A stretch of DNA of 16,263 nt from Microcystis sp. T1-4 (GCF_000297435.1 NZ_CAIP01000171.1:1-16263); one strand, 5' to 3'; counted from the first letter of the stretch, positions 7,388 to 15,817 are shown. Numbers and translations are program-made. Notes: generated by a model not told the origin, from the letters alone.

Positions 7388-7435
7388 GACAGTTTTCTCC
7401 CGTATATACTTTAGTTATTTGCCAAAATCTCGATC

Positions 7436-7987
7436 GTGGATGAAAAAATTATCCTAGTTACAGGGGCTGCCCGTTCTGGGAAAAGTGAATGGGCCGAATA
7501 TTTAGCCAAAATCAGCCAAAAACCCGTTATTTATATCGCCACCTCCTCGGTGGATGAAAAAGATCAAGAATGGTGCGATCGCATTGAAAGACACCGGCAG
7601 CGACGTTCCCCCCAATGGCAAACCCAAGAAATTCCCCGACAATTAAGCGAAACTATTGATAATAGCCCATTTACTCACTGTTTATTGATCGATTCCCTCG
7701 GTACTTGGGTAGCCAATTGTTTAGAAATGTCGGCAGCTGAATGGTTAGAAATTAGCGATCGATTCTTGTCTTCCCTCAAAAACGCGGCCGTTGATGTTAT
7801 TCTGGTAGCGGAAGAAACCGGTTGGGGTGTGGTTCCCGCTTATCCCCTCGGTCGTCTGTTTCGCGATCGTTTAGGCGATCTCTGTCGTAGAATTGGCACA
7901 ATAGCAGACGCGGTTTATCTAGTTACCGGCGGCCATGCTCTTAATTTAAGTCAATTGGGTCAGTCTTTGTCGATAATTGGGCAATAG
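7436..7987 (+). CDS. cobU: bifunctional adenosylcobinamide kinase / adenosylcobinamide-phosphate guanylyltransferase
   Basis: CobU (CobP) phosphorylates adenosylcobinamide and transfers GMP to it, a late step in assembling the nucleotide loop of cobalamin or pseudocobalamin. The 183-residue product is of normal size. Visible signatures are the P-loop GAARSGKS (10-17), YIATS (33-37), RIERHRQRR (49-57) whose H53 fits the guanylylated His, LIDSLGTWVANCL as the Walker-B-like strand, and AEETGWGVVPAYPLGRLFRDRLGDL followed by ADAVYLVTGG. Translation must start at GTG 7436; the ATG at 7440 is in another frame. One HIP1 site is inside (7575-7582). The stop is 5 bp before the next gene, so it probably shares an mRNA with the methyltransferase and leuD. 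No B12-riboswitch-like element is evident in the 48 bp before it. Confidence 0.92.
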   Translation: MDEKIILVTGAARSGKSEWAEYLAKISQKPVIYIATSSVDEKDQEWCDRIERHRQRRSPQWQTQEIPRQLSETIDNSPFTHCLLIDSLGTWVANCLEMSAAEWLEISDRFLSSLKNAAVDVILVAEETGWGVVPAYPLGRLFRDRLGDLCRRIGTIADAVYLVTGGHALNLSQLGQSLSIIGQ

Positions 7988-7992
7988 AGAAG

Positions 7993-8787
7993 ATGAGCAA
8001 CGATTATCAGCGTCAAGTGATTGATTTTTATGCCCTTCGTCACGATTACGATAACGATTTTACGCAAGCTCGCGCCCTTAAATTAGTAAATTATCTCTAT
8101 TTACAAAAAAGCCAATCTGTGCTAGACGTGGCAACGGGAACGGGATTTATTGCGGTCGCAATTGCCCCAAAAGTAAAAAGTGTCATCGGGGTTGATTTGA
8201 CGCCAGAAATGATTGCCAGAGCCGAAAAAAAGCTAGAAGCATTAAATATCGAGAATATTGACCTAATTAACGCCGATATAGCTGCCATTGACTTTGCCGA
8301 GTCTAGTTTCGATCTGATTACCTGTTCTCTGGCGATTGCACTTTTCCCCGATATCCCGCAAGTGCTGGCAAAATGGTATCAATGGTTAAAAAAAGGCGGT
8401 TCGGTCGCTTTTTCCTGTAATAATTTAGAATCCCACTTCCTACCCTTGATCAGTGGTGTTTGTCGCGAAACCTATGGTTTTGAGTTGCCTAATCTGCATA
8501 CTCCCATCGCCACCCCGGAAAAATGCCATCAATTGCTGGAAAATGCGGGATTTACCAATATATCGGTCAATGTCGAACAACTAGGTCGATATTTGCCCCT
8601 AGAAACCGCCAAAAACTTCTGGTATGGGCAGTATTTTTATCCTCAGCATAACCCTTTTGACCGCCTATCGGCTGCCGAAATTGCGACTCTAGTGAACAAT
8701 TATCGCCGAGAAATCGAGAAAAATGCCACCGATCAGGGGGTATGGCAAGATGCAACCACCTTTTTTATCACTGCTAGTAAAAGTTAG
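7993..8787 (+). CDS. class I SAM-dependent methyltransferase (UbiE/COQ5-like)
   Basis: A 264-residue soluble methyltransferase. Motif I is VLDVATGTGFIAVAIA (43-58), followed by GVDLTPEMIARAEKKL (66-81), the motif II region FDLITCSLAIALFPD (106-120) and LKKGGSVAFSC (132-142). The N-terminal YQRQVIDFYALRHDYDNDF resembles a substrate-lid helix of small-molecule methyltransferases. The sequence does not identify the substrate. It lies between cobU and leuD with gaps of 5 and 9 bp, which suggests co-transcription, but the neighbours belong to different pathways, so context does not reveal the role. ATG 7993 is preceded directly by GAGAAG. It is clearly different from the methyltransferase at 2163 in length and motifs. 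Confidence 0.85.
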   Translation: MSNDYQRQVIDFYALRHDYDNDFTQARALKLVNYLYLQKSQSVLDVATGTGFIAVAIAPKVKSVIGVDLTPEMIARAEKKLEALNIENIDLINADIAAIDFAESSFDLITCSLAIALFPDIPQVLAKWYQWLKKGGSVAFSCNNLESHFLPLISGVCRETYGFELPNLHTPIATPEKCHQLLENAGFTNISVNVEQLGRYLPLETAKNFWYGQYFYPQHNPFDRLSAAEIATLVNNYRREIEKNATDQGVWQDATTFFITASKS

Positions 8788-8796
8788 AAAAAGATC

Positions 8797-9387
8797 ATGA
8801 GTCAAGTTAAAACCATCTCCGGACGAGCTTTACCCTTGCGAGGCAACGATATTGACACCGATCGCATTATTCCGGCTCGTTTTTTGCGTTGTATCACCTT
8901 TGAAGGTTTAGGCGAACAAGTGTTCGCTGATGATCGAGCGGCTTTACAGGGGAGTCATCCTTTCGATCTACCCCAGTACCAAGGAGCGAAAATTCTGGTA
9001 GTCAATGGTAATTTTGGTTGTGGCTCTTCTCGGGAACACGCACCGCAAGCGATTTTACGTTGGGGAATACAAGCAATTATCGGGGAAAGTTTCGCCGAAA
9101 TATTTTTTGGCAATTGTATCGCTAATGGGGTTCCCTGTGTCACTGCCGAGGCTAAAACCATCAACCATTTACAGGATTTAATTGCAGCTAATCCCGAAAT
9201 TCCCGTCGATCTTTCCTTGACAACCATGACAGTGGAATGGGGGGATTTTGTCGCTACCGTCTCTATGAATGAAGGTTCCCGACAGATGTTAATAGAAGGG
9301 GGTTGGGATACCTGCGGACAGCTGTTACAAAATCTCGATCTGATTCAATCTACCGCGCAAAAGTTACCCTATTTAAGTTTTGTCTAG
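8797..9387 (+). CDS. leuD: 3-isopropylmalate dehydratase small subunit
   Basis: LeuD pairs with LeuC, the iron-sulfur subunit, to isomerise 2-isopropylmalate to 3-isopropylmalate in leucine synthesis. The 196-residue product is full length. It has the aconitase swivel-domain hallmarks: NDIDTDRIIPARFL (17-30), LVVNGNFGCGSSREHAPQAILRWGI (67-91) with the substrate-binding SSREHAP loop, ESFAEIFFGNCIANGVP (97-113) and a C-terminal EGSRQMLIEGGWDTC stretch. ATG 8797 follows AAAAAGATC. leuC is not nearby, which is common in cyanobacteria, where leuC and leuD are unlinked. Downstream lies a hairpin (9406-9434) that may end the transcript or be an intergenic repeat. Confidence 0.95.
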   Translation: MSQVKTISGRALPLRGNDIDTDRIIPARFLRCITFEGLGEQVFADDRAALQGSHPFDLPQYQGAKILVVNGNFGCGSSREHAPQAILRWGIQAIIGESFAEIFFGNCIANGVPCVTAEAKTINHLQDLIAANPEIPVDLSLTTMTVEWGDFVATVSMNEGSRQMLIEGGWDTCGQLLQNLDLIQSTAQKLPYLSFV

Positions 9388-9405
9388 GAAAACAATCTAG
9401 GCTGA

Positions 9406-9434
9406 GGGTGCGTTAGTAATAGATTAACGTACCC
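9406..9434 (+). repeat. GGGTGCGTTA / TAACGTACCC hairpin repeat after leuD
   Basis: A 10-bp stem (9406-9415 with 9425-9434, one G-T pair) closes a 9-base loop. No T-run follows, so a classical intrinsic terminator is doubtful. GGTGCGTTA-type hairpins recur between genes in cyanobacterial genomes, which suggests a dispersed repeat. The stem is seen directly; the repeat-family label is from general knowledge. Confidence 0.5.
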
Positions 9435-9488
9435 CGGCAGGAATTTTGTTGGAAATGCAGCATCTGTAAATATTAAAAAATCTGCCCT

Positions 9489-9665
9489 ATGACTAATCCT
9501 GATAATAATCTCCAAAATATCCAAGAACCGATTTTAAACGCTCCCGAAGATGTGAGAAAAATCATCGATAGAGTTTTAAAATTGGAAAGAGATAAGTTAT
9601 ACCAGCGCAATCCTCGTAATATCAATGATGATGTTTTAACGATTATTAAAGAAGTAATTCAATAA
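9489..9665 (+). CDS. 58-residue uncharacterised protein upstream of dndD
   Basis: A short ORF too small for routine gene calling, from ATG 9489 to TAA 9663-9665. It has normal-looking composition: a polar N-terminus (MTNPDNNLQNIQEP), then a predicted amphipathic helix NAPEDVRKIIDRVLKLERDKL, and a C-terminal RNPRNINDDVLTIIKEVIQ. The pattern resembles small accessory or antitoxin-like proteins, but I do not recognise a family. No Shine-Dalgarno sequence is visible. It stops 93 bp before dndD, its stop codon overlapping the first base of the ATCAGTT array between them. Position suggests it belongs with dndD, either as a DndD partner or as part of the same transcript. That is inference. Confidence 0.6.
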   Translation: MTNPDNNLQNIQEPILNAPEDVRKIIDRVLKLERDKLYQRNPRNINDDVLTIIKEVIQ

Positions 9666-9720
9666 TCAGTTATCAGTTATCAGTTATCAGTTATCAGTTA
9701 TCAGTTATCAGTTATCGGTT
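9665..9720. repeat. ATCAGTT heptad array between the small ORF and dndD
   Basis: Seven perfect tandem ATCAGTT units (9665-9713) are followed by one variant, ATCGGTT (9714-9720). The array begins at the last base of the preceding stop codon and ends 38 bp before the dndD ATG, so it occupies the leader region of dndD. It belongs to the short tandemly repeated repetitive (STRR) heptamers of cyanobacteria. Confidence 0.9.
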
Positions 9721-9758
9721 TACTGAAAAAACTTCCCCATCATCCCCTCCATATAAAT

Positions 9759-11831
9759 ATGAAACTACTATCAATAAAGTTATGTAATTTTCGACAATTT
9801 TATGGTAAGACTCCTGAGATACATTTAGCGGCGAGTTCTCGCAATACGACGGTAATTTATGGCAATAATGGGGCAGGAAAAACAACAATTTTAAATGCTT
9901 GTACCTGGGTTCTTTATGAAAAATTTACAGCAGCTTTTGCCGAACCAGAGTTATTAGTTAATAAACGGGCAATTACCGAAGTAACAACGGGAACCTCCAT
10001 AGAATGTTCCGCAGAAGTAAACTTTGAACATGAAAATAAACGCTATCAGGTAAAACGAAAATTTTTCGCCTACCAAGATGTAAATAGTAAAATTAAATAC
10101 GGTTCAAATAGTTTGTATATGCTCTACGCTGGTGATGATGGCAATTGGTACACACCCAATCAACCAGCGGAGGATATTATTAATCAAATTTTACCCGAAA
10201 GTTTACACCGTTATTTCTTTTTTGATGGCGAATATATCGATCATCAATTCCGCAGTAGTAGCCAAGGTAAAATCGCCGAGGATACAAAGGAATTATTGGG
10301 AGTTAAAGTATTAGATCGAGCGATCGAGCATTTAAAAAAAGCCAAAAAATCTTTACAAGATGATCTTAAAGATTTAGGTGAATCGGATTTAAAAAAGTTA
10401 TTAAAACAGGAAAGTAAAATTGAGCAGGATTTCGAGAAATTAAAACAGCGTCAGCAGGATATTATTAACCAGTTATCCCAGCAGGAAGAGTTAAAAAAGG
10501 CCGTGACTAATCGCTTACTAGATTTAAGTGGTGCCGAGGAATTAAAACAGTTAAAAGAAAAATTAGAACAACAGGAAAGAAATCTGCGGCAAGATTTAGT
10601 CAGAACTAAAGATAAATTAAAGAAATTAATTTCTCAGCAAGCTTATCAAGTCTTTTTAAAAGGAATTAATCAAAATTTTCAGCAATTAATCGATCGCCTA
10701 CGACAACAGGGGGAATTACCCAGTGGTATCAAACAGCAATTTGTCCAACAATTATTAGAGCGGAAAAAATGTATTTGTGGCCAGGAATTACAGGAAAATA
10801 GCCAAGCTTATTTACAGGTGGAAGACTGGATGAATAAAGCAGGAATGGCCGATGTGGAAGAAGCAGCCATTCGCTTATCTTCCACAGTCAAAGAAATGGA
10901 TAAAAAAGTCTTAGATTTTTGGCAAGAAGTGGATAATTATCAAGCTAATATTCACCAATGGCGCTTAGAATTATCTTTGGTAGAATCAGAATTAGATGAA
11001 GTGCGGGATAAATTTCGCCATTATCCCGATGAAGATATTAAAAATCTGCAATCTCGCTTAGATGCGATCGAGGATTCCCTAAAAGATTTACGCTTGGAAC
11101 AAGGCAGCAATAAAAATCAACTAGATATGTATGAAAAAGAGTTAGAATCCCTGCAAAAACAGGTACAGAAACAGCAACAAAAAGAGGAAAAATATAATTT
11201 AGGACAACGACGTATTTTAGTGACTCAAGAGGCAATTAATCGCATTAGTGAGGTAAGAAAAAGATTAGAAAATCAGTTTCGTTTGTCCTTAGAAAAACGG
11301 GTACAGGAAATCTTTAGCTCAATTTCTTTTACTCCCTATATTCCCCGTATTAGTCCCGATTACGAGGTAAGACTATTAGAAAATACCACAGGATTTGCCA
11401 TTCCCGTGGCAGCTTCTACCGGAGAAAATCAGATTCTTAGTTTATCTTTTATCGGGGGAATTATCGATCGAGTGCGAGAATGGAGTCAGAAAAATACTTT
11501 AATGGGAATTGATAGCAGCACTTTTCCTCTGGTGATGGATTCCCCTTTTGGTAGTCTTGATCATATCTATCGTCGGCAAGTTGCGATCGCGATTCCTAAA
11601 TTAGCCAATCAGTTAATTGTTTTAGTGACAAAAACTCAATGGAGAGGAGAAGTAGAAACCGAGATTTCTCCCTATATTGGTAAAGAATATGTGTTAGTTT
11701 ATAATTCTCCGAAAGCAGATTGTCAAGAGGACTTAATTAATCTTCATGGGGTTGATTATTCTCTGGTGAAACGCAGTCCTAATAATTTTGAATATACAGA
11801 AATTATCGAAGTTAATCGATTTTCCTCCTGA
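9759..11831 (+). CDS. dndD: DNA sulfur modification protein DndD (SMC-like ATPase)
   Basis: DndD is the SMC/Rad50-like ATPase of the phosphorothioate machinery; it works with DndC and DndE and is thought to drive DNA nicking or opening for sulfur insertion. The 690-residue protein is full length. Its features are Walker A GNNGAGKTT (35-43), the DndD hallmark YFFFDGEYIDHQF (152-164), a long coiled coil (about 185-480) interrupted by KKCICGQEL (336-344) where C338-x-C340 resembles a zinc-hook half, a degenerate ABC signature GENQILSLSFIGG (555-567), Walker B FPLVMDSP with D594 (589-596), and D-loop GSLDH (598-602). ATG 9759 has no clear ribosome binding site. One HIP1 site (11583-11590) lies inside. 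It is preceded by a 58-residue ORF and a repeat array rather than by dndC, and dndE is 9.2 kb upstream. Another Rad50-like ATPase is the alternative, but the FFFDGE motif and dndE in the window favour DndD. Confidence 0.88.
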   Translation: MKLLSIKLCNFRQFYGKTPEIHLAASSRNTTVIYGNNGAGKTTILNACTWVLYEKFTAAFAEPELLVNKRAITEVTTGTSIECSAEVNFEHENKRYQVKRKFFAYQDVNSKIKYGSNSLYMLYAGDDGNWYTPNQPAEDIINQILPESLHRYFFFDGEYIDHQFRSSSQGKIAEDTKELLGVKVLDRAIEHLKKAKKSLQDDLKDLGESDLKKLLKQESKIEQDFEKLKQRQQDIINQLSQQEELKKAVTNRLLDLSGAEELKQLKEKLEQQERNLRQDLVRTKDKLKKLISQQAYQVFLKGINQNFQQLIDRLRQQGELPSGIKQQFVQQLLERKKCICGQELQENSQAYLQVEDWMNKAGMADVEEAAIRLSSTVKEMDKKVLDFWQEVDNYQANIHQWRLELSLVESELDEVRDKFRHYPDEDIKNLQSRLDAIEDSLKDLRLEQGSNKNQLDMYEKELESLQKQVQKQQQKEEKYNLGQRRILVTQEAINRISEVRKRLENQFRLSLEKRVQEIFSSISFTPYIPRISPDYEVRLLENTTGFAIPVAASTGENQILSLSFIGGIIDRVREWSQKNTLMGIDSSTFPLVMDSPFGSLDHIYRRQVAIAIPKLANQLIVLVTKTQWRGEVETEISPYIGKEYVLVYNSPKADCQEDLINLHGVDYSLVKRSPNNFEYTEIIEVNRFSS

Positions 11832-11860
11832 CTACTAAATTCTGTTGTTATAACTAAATT

Positions 11861-14098
11861 TTAACTTCTAATAAAACGATCAATTGCTGTATTCATTGTC
11901 CCAACACGACGGTATAATTCCACAAGTTCCGTGGTGACAATATTATAATCCCCTAAATATTTATGGAGATTAGTTCCTTCTTTTTGATGGGCAATTTCTA
12001 CTAACCTTTCCTCTCGCAATTCTTGCAAATGATCGAGGATGTTTTCTAAAGTATCTTCGAGGGGAGGTAAGGGAAGAGGAGGATTATTTGTTTGCAAAGC
12101 TTCGGTTAATTGCGTCAAAGTTTCGGTTATTTGTTGCGTGAACAGACTGAGATTAGGATGGGGAGGACTACCGCGATATTGTTCCAATTCCGTCAATAAA
12201 ACTGTCACCCCGCGACCAAAACGAGGAATATAATTACTTAAAGTGATTGCCGGTTCCATTTGGGGAAAGACTGTGCTAGGATCATCAATTAATCTTTGTA
12301 GGGCCGTTTGCATCGTTGTATTTGCTCGTCGAGCTTTATCGCGATAGGAAGATAAAATTGCAGTTTGATAGGATGATTCTCCTAAATAAACTGCCATAAC
12401 TGACTGAAAAAATATTTGATTAGCTTCTAATGCTTTAATGGCAGCGAGGGAAAAACGTTCATCTTCATTAAACCGCAAAAAACCGAAGGAAAGGACAAAG
12501 GCCAAAGCACTACCGATTAAAGTATAAATTATTCTGATATACTCTAAATTAATACCGTCATTGCTGGCATCCAGACGACTGATGATTAAAGCAAAAATTG
12601 TGATAAAAAATACTGCCAAACTATAGTGAAATCGTACCAAAGCTAAAGCGATCGCTATAGAAATCACCCCAATAATTTCTAACCAGATCGGATTATCGAT
12701 AATTGGCAACAGTGCCAAAACAAAAAACGAGCCTAAAATTGTGCCAAACACCCGATTAAAAAAGCGTTGAAAAGTCAGGCTAAAATCTGGTTTTAACACA
12801 ATAACTAAGGTTAAACCAATCCAAAAACTATGGGTAATTCCTAGCTTATTGTAAATCAAGACTCCTAGCGCACTTCCCAAACCCAAGCGTAAACCATGGC
12901 GAAATAGGGGCGATTCTAGATTAAAATTAGATTTTAAGGGTTCCCACCAAGCTTTTTCTTGGCTGTACTCTTTTTCTATCCCTTCAAAGTTCCGCTGCCA
13001 GGGATTTTTTTTATCGGAAAAGTCCTCGCTTTGCCGCAAATGTTGCGCTGTTTCACTGGCTATTTTTAGCTGTTTAAATAATTTTTTTAAACGATTATTT
13101 AATTGCGAAATTGCCACATAACTGCTATAATCATCCTGGGCATTTTCTAAAACTTTAGCTTGCAGGTTTTTTTGTTGCTCGATCGCCTTGAGTAATAGCT
13201 GCAAACGCTCACAATCCGGTCGTTTATTTCTACCCAAAATTAACCTGGCAATATCTTCGCAAATTTCCGCCACTTGCACGAGAATATCTTCTAATAAAAT
13301 AGCCACCGTGGTCAGTTGTGGCAAGGGATGAAGATGAAGCAATTCTCGCAGCGCGATTAAGCTGGTATTAATGCGATCGCTATCTTCAATCAAGACAATT
13401 AACAATTCCCGCAGCTCACTCTTTCCCCAACGTCCCCGACGCGTCAAGGTGACAGTTTTCCTAGAACGGAGCAACAGTTGCCGGATTTTATCAAAATATG
13501 GCTCCTCATCAGCATTAGAACGAGAGTGTAAAGGCAAGGAGCGGAGATAGGTGGCGATACCCTGAAAATTTTCTGCCGTTACCTGACGTAAAGGCTGATT
13601 AGGGCGAAAAGGCCAGATAAACAGTGCTAAAAAAATTGTCCATCCCCCTCCCAACACAACGATTCCGGCCCGTTGTAAAGCGACGATAATATCCCCCGAT
13701 GGTAGAGAAACAGCAAAAAGCAGCAATAAACTGATTACTAACCCAGCTAACGCCCCATTTTCCCCGTAAACTGTCAAATAACCCGCTAGAAACAACCCGC
13801 AAAAAACTATCACCACGGTCAATCCTAGCCAAGCACTGGCTAATGTGCCGATAATCAAAGCTAGAGCCATCCCGACAGTCGTAGCCACCAGGGTTTTCGC
13901 TCTCAGGCAGTAAAGTCCCCCCGCATCGGCTAAAATCAAGATTTGAGCCGCTAAACCGACCATTAACCCCAATTTTGACTGATCTAACATATCACCGATA
14001 ATAATCGGTACCGCGAGCGCCAATAAAGTCCGAATCCCCCGCTCGATCTCGATATCGCCACTAGGACGCAATAAAAAAGCAAATCGCTGAAGTAGCAT
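11861..14098 (-). CDS. FUSC-family (YccS/AaeB-like) inner-membrane protein
   Basis: A 745-residue integral membrane protein with the two-half layout of fusaric-acid-resistance/aromatic-acid-exporter proteins. Membrane segments cluster at about 22-165 and 405-545, separated by a soluble helical region (170-395) and followed by a helical cytoplasmic tail (550-745). The second half carries the family pattern FRHGLRLGLGSALGVLIY (399-416), SFWIGLTLVIVLKPDFS (424-440) and FFNRVFGTILGSFF (446-459). Such proteins are proposed to export aromatic acids or similar hydrophobic anions; the substrate here is unknown. The start ATG (14096-14098) gives MLLQRFAFLLRPSGDIEIERG. It converges with dndD, 29 bp between the stops. 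HIP1 sites lie at 12648-12655 and 13373-13380. The 241-bp upstream region holds a MITE-like element and a heptad array. Confidence 0.82.
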   Translation of the reverse strand: MLLQRFAFLLRPSGDIEIERGIRTLLALAVPIIIGDMLDQSKLGLMVGLAAQILILADAGGLYCLRAKTLVATTVGMALALIIGTLASAWLGLTVVIVFCGLFLAGYLTVYGENGALAGLVISLLLLFAVSLPSGDIIVALQRAGIVVLGGGWTIFLALFIWPFRPNQPLRQVTAENFQGIATYLRSLPLHSRSNADEEPYFDKIRQLLLRSRKTVTLTRRGRWGKSELRELLIVLIEDSDRINTSLIALRELLHLHPLPQLTTVAILLEDILVQVAEICEDIARLILGRNKRPDCERLQLLLKAIEQQKNLQAKVLENAQDDYSSYVAISQLNNRLKKLFKQLKIASETAQHLRQSEDFSDKKNPWQRNFEGIEKEYSQEKAWWEPLKSNFNLESPLFRHGLRLGLGSALGVLIYNKLGITHSFWIGLTLVIVLKPDFSLTFQRFFNRVFGTILGSFFVLALLPIIDNPIWLEIIGVISIAIALALVRFHYSLAVFFITIFALIISRLDASNDGINLEYIRIIYTLIGSALAFVLSFGFLRFNEDERFSLAAIKALEANQIFFQSVMAVYLGESSYQTAILSSYRDKARRANTTMQTALQRLIDDPSTVFPQMEPAITLSNYIPRFGRGVTVLLTELEQYRGSPPHPNLSLFTQQITETLTQLTEALQTNNPPLPLPPLEDTLENILDHLQELREERLVEIAHQKEGTNLHKYLGDYNIVTTELVELYRRVGTMNTAIDRFIRS

Positions 14099-14147
14099 AT
14101 AGCACTTATCTTAATTGTCAGGTATGAGGTTTTCGTTTTGGGGAGTC

Positions 14148-14241
14148 ATACTAAATCCCGTGAGTATAAGTTACATATCTGGAAAGGCACTCCTGTAAAA
14201 GAGGGAATAGATAATCACTCTTTAATAACCGGATTTAGTAT
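14148..14241. mobile_element. MITE-like element with TA-flanked terminal inverted repeats
   Basis: A perfect 11-bp inverted repeat, ATACTAAATCC (14148-14158) and GGATTTAGTAT (14231-14241), encloses 72 bp without coding capacity. If the terminal repeat proper is CTAAATCC, each end is flanked by TA, as expected for target duplication by IS630/Tc1-mariner transposases. This fits a short non-autonomous element between the FUSC gene and its neighbour. The inverted repeat is seen; the transposon family is inferred. Confidence 0.5.
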
Positions 14242-14284
14242 CAGTATTCTCCGAGTCACCTGATTAGGTAACGATTTCTTTCCC

Positions 14285-14326
14285 GTCTCCTTTCTCCTGT
14301 CTCCTGTCTCCTGACTCCTAACTCCT
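14285..14326. repeat. GTCTCCT heptad array
   Basis: Six consecutive 7-base units of the form NNCTCCT (GTCTCCT, TTCTCCT, GTCTCCT twice, GACTCCT, AACTCCT) lie just past the stop of the minus-strand Ig/propeller gene and upstream of the FUSC gene. It is a degenerate STRR-type array, distinct in sequence from the others here but with the same 7-bp period. Confidence 0.75.
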
Positions 14327-14339
14327 TAATTCTGCCCTA

Positions 14340-15785
14340 TTAGGGCAGCCAACGGGGTTTAAAACCGGCGTTGAGTTCTTGAGGTAAAATTTTCGGGGTG
14401 CTATTGGGACTGAATTGATCCGGGAGTGGTAATAACCAGAGACGACCATCGGCAATGCTCGACCCCTCCCCAGTGACTAGATCATTTCCGACTCCAAAGG
14501 GTATGGTTACTAACTGATCAAATAATAAGGCCACGCCATCGGGAGACATACTCATCTGCACGTCACGATAATTAGGTAAGGCCAGCAGGGGGATCATTTT
14601 ACCCGTTTCTAGGTCAATAATCCCTAAAAATGGTTCTTCTTTCACCTTGCCATCGCTGCCCATAACCAGATCGCTTTTCAGACAGTAAAGGGTTTTTTCC
14701 TGTCGCGGTTCAAATTCACAGCTAATAATCGGATTAGCTGTTCTTAGCAGTAGTCTTGACTCTCCCTGATCATTGAGTAAAAATAGCGATCGCTGATTAT
14801 CCGGTTCTGATTTTACCATTAGTTTTTGGCGACCATCCCGGGAAAAAGCGAGGATTTTCTCGTAGGTAGGCAAAAATTGTGGTTTTCCTCCTTGGACATC
14901 CAAAGGAATCACCGCTACCCCTCCCGTTTGACTGACAACCGCTTTTTTCCCGTCGGGAGATAGTAAAAAATTATCCCCTTGTATTCCTAACGGTCGCGAT
15001 TGTCCATCATCCCTGATTACCCATAAACTGGCATCCCCCGGATTCCCATGATTGATTCTCTGCACAATTAGGGTTTTGCCGTTATCTGAGAGATCAAAGC
15101 GCAGATTTTGATAGGTTTTCGCATCTAAAAACCTTTCTATACGACCACTGGCCAAATTTTGACTATTTTCGTCATGATTTAACCCCGTGGTAATTGTGTA
15201 AAGTTGCTGTTTTGGGGTATCTCGTCCTAAGTCAGAGCGATCGAAGGCCGAGAATAAAATTCTATCCCCCCTCGGATAGATTTGAAAATCCGTGACCACC
15301 AGATCCCCGGGGGTAAGGATGGTTTTTTTCAGTTCTGTGACGTTATTTGCCCCCTGAATGATATTACAGACAATTAAACGGCCTCTTTCCTCTTGGTTGA
15401 CTCCAATATAGGCAAAAGCTCGATCGTGGCTGTAAAATTCGCCGATAAAGTCCTCTCCTTGGGCAATGGGTAACTTTATCTGATATTTTTTGCCGTAGAT
15501 TGGCAATTCCGTCAAAGTATAAGTCAAGCGATCGCCAGACCAGCTAATTTTACCCGGTAAGGGAGGATCGATCACCAAGCTGGTTTCCACCTCCGAACGG
15601 TCAATCGGTCGATTAAAACTTAAAGTAAAATAATTGTCCCTAACGCCGATTTTTCGTCCTTGCCAGCTAAAATTCTCCCCTCGCGTAGGAACTTGATTTC
15701 CCTGGATCAAAATCGACGATATCGCCGCAATTAAAGCCAAAATAGTCGCTAACACTAAGCGATCGAACCAAGCTAATCTTTTCAT
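14340..15785 (-). CDS. membrane-anchored protein with SbsA-like Ig domain and beta-propeller repeats
   Basis: A 481-residue protein likely facing the periplasm. It begins MKRLAWFDRLVLATILALIAAISSILIQ, an uncleaved signal anchor or signal peptide without a lipobox cysteine. Residues about 35-115 fit a bacterial Ig-like (SbsA) domain, seen in NYFTLSFNRPIDRSEVETSLVIDPP and LTYTLTELPIYGKKYQI. Residues about 120-475 carry repeated beta strands of the TolB/PD40 type, for example IYPRGDRILFSAFDRSD, LSDNGKTLIVQRI, LSPDGKKAVVSQ, SRDGRQKLMV and MSPDGVALLF, each built round an S-x-D/G-K turn. No catalytic residues are evident; a scaffold or binding role is likely. HIP1 sites lie at 14786-14793 and 15528-15535. 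The start codon (15783-15785) overlaps the first unit of a large repeat block, so its leader and promoter lie within or beyond that block. Confidence 0.72.
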   Translation of the reverse strand: MKRLAWFDRLVLATILALIAAISSILIQGNQVPTRGENFSWQGRKIGVRDNYFTLSFNRPIDRSEVETSLVIDPPLPGKISWSGDRLTYTLTELPIYGKKYQIKLPIAQGEDFIGEFYSHDRAFAYIGVNQEERGRLIVCNIIQGANNVTELKKTILTPGDLVVTDFQIYPRGDRILFSAFDRSDLGRDTPKQQLYTITTGLNHDENSQNLASGRIERFLDAKTYQNLRFDLSDNGKTLIVQRINHGNPGDASLWVIRDDGQSRPLGIQGDNFLLSPDGKKAVVSQTGGVAVIPLDVQGGKPQFLPTYEKILAFSRDGRQKLMVKSEPDNQRSLFLLNDQGESRLLLRTANPIISCEFEPRQEKTLYCLKSDLVMGSDGKVKEEPFLGIIDLETGKMIPLLALPNYRDVQMSMSPDGVALLFDQLVTIPFGVGNDLVTGEGSSIADGRLWLLPLPDQFSPNSTPKILPQELNAGFKPRWLP

Positions 15786-15811
15786 CAGTTATCAGTTATC
15801 AGTTATCAGTT
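15784..15811. repeat. ATCAGTT heptad array, four units
   Basis: Four perfect ATCAGTT units begin inside the start codon of the minus-strand Ig/propeller gene. The same heptad occurs at 6857-6891 and 9665-9720. Confidence 0.9.
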
Positions 15812-15817
15812 ATCAAG

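Noticed and set aside
7388..7435. Cobalamin riboswitch before cobU
   Set aside because: The gap is only 48 bp, too short for a B12 riboswitch, and no B12-box-like sequence is seen.
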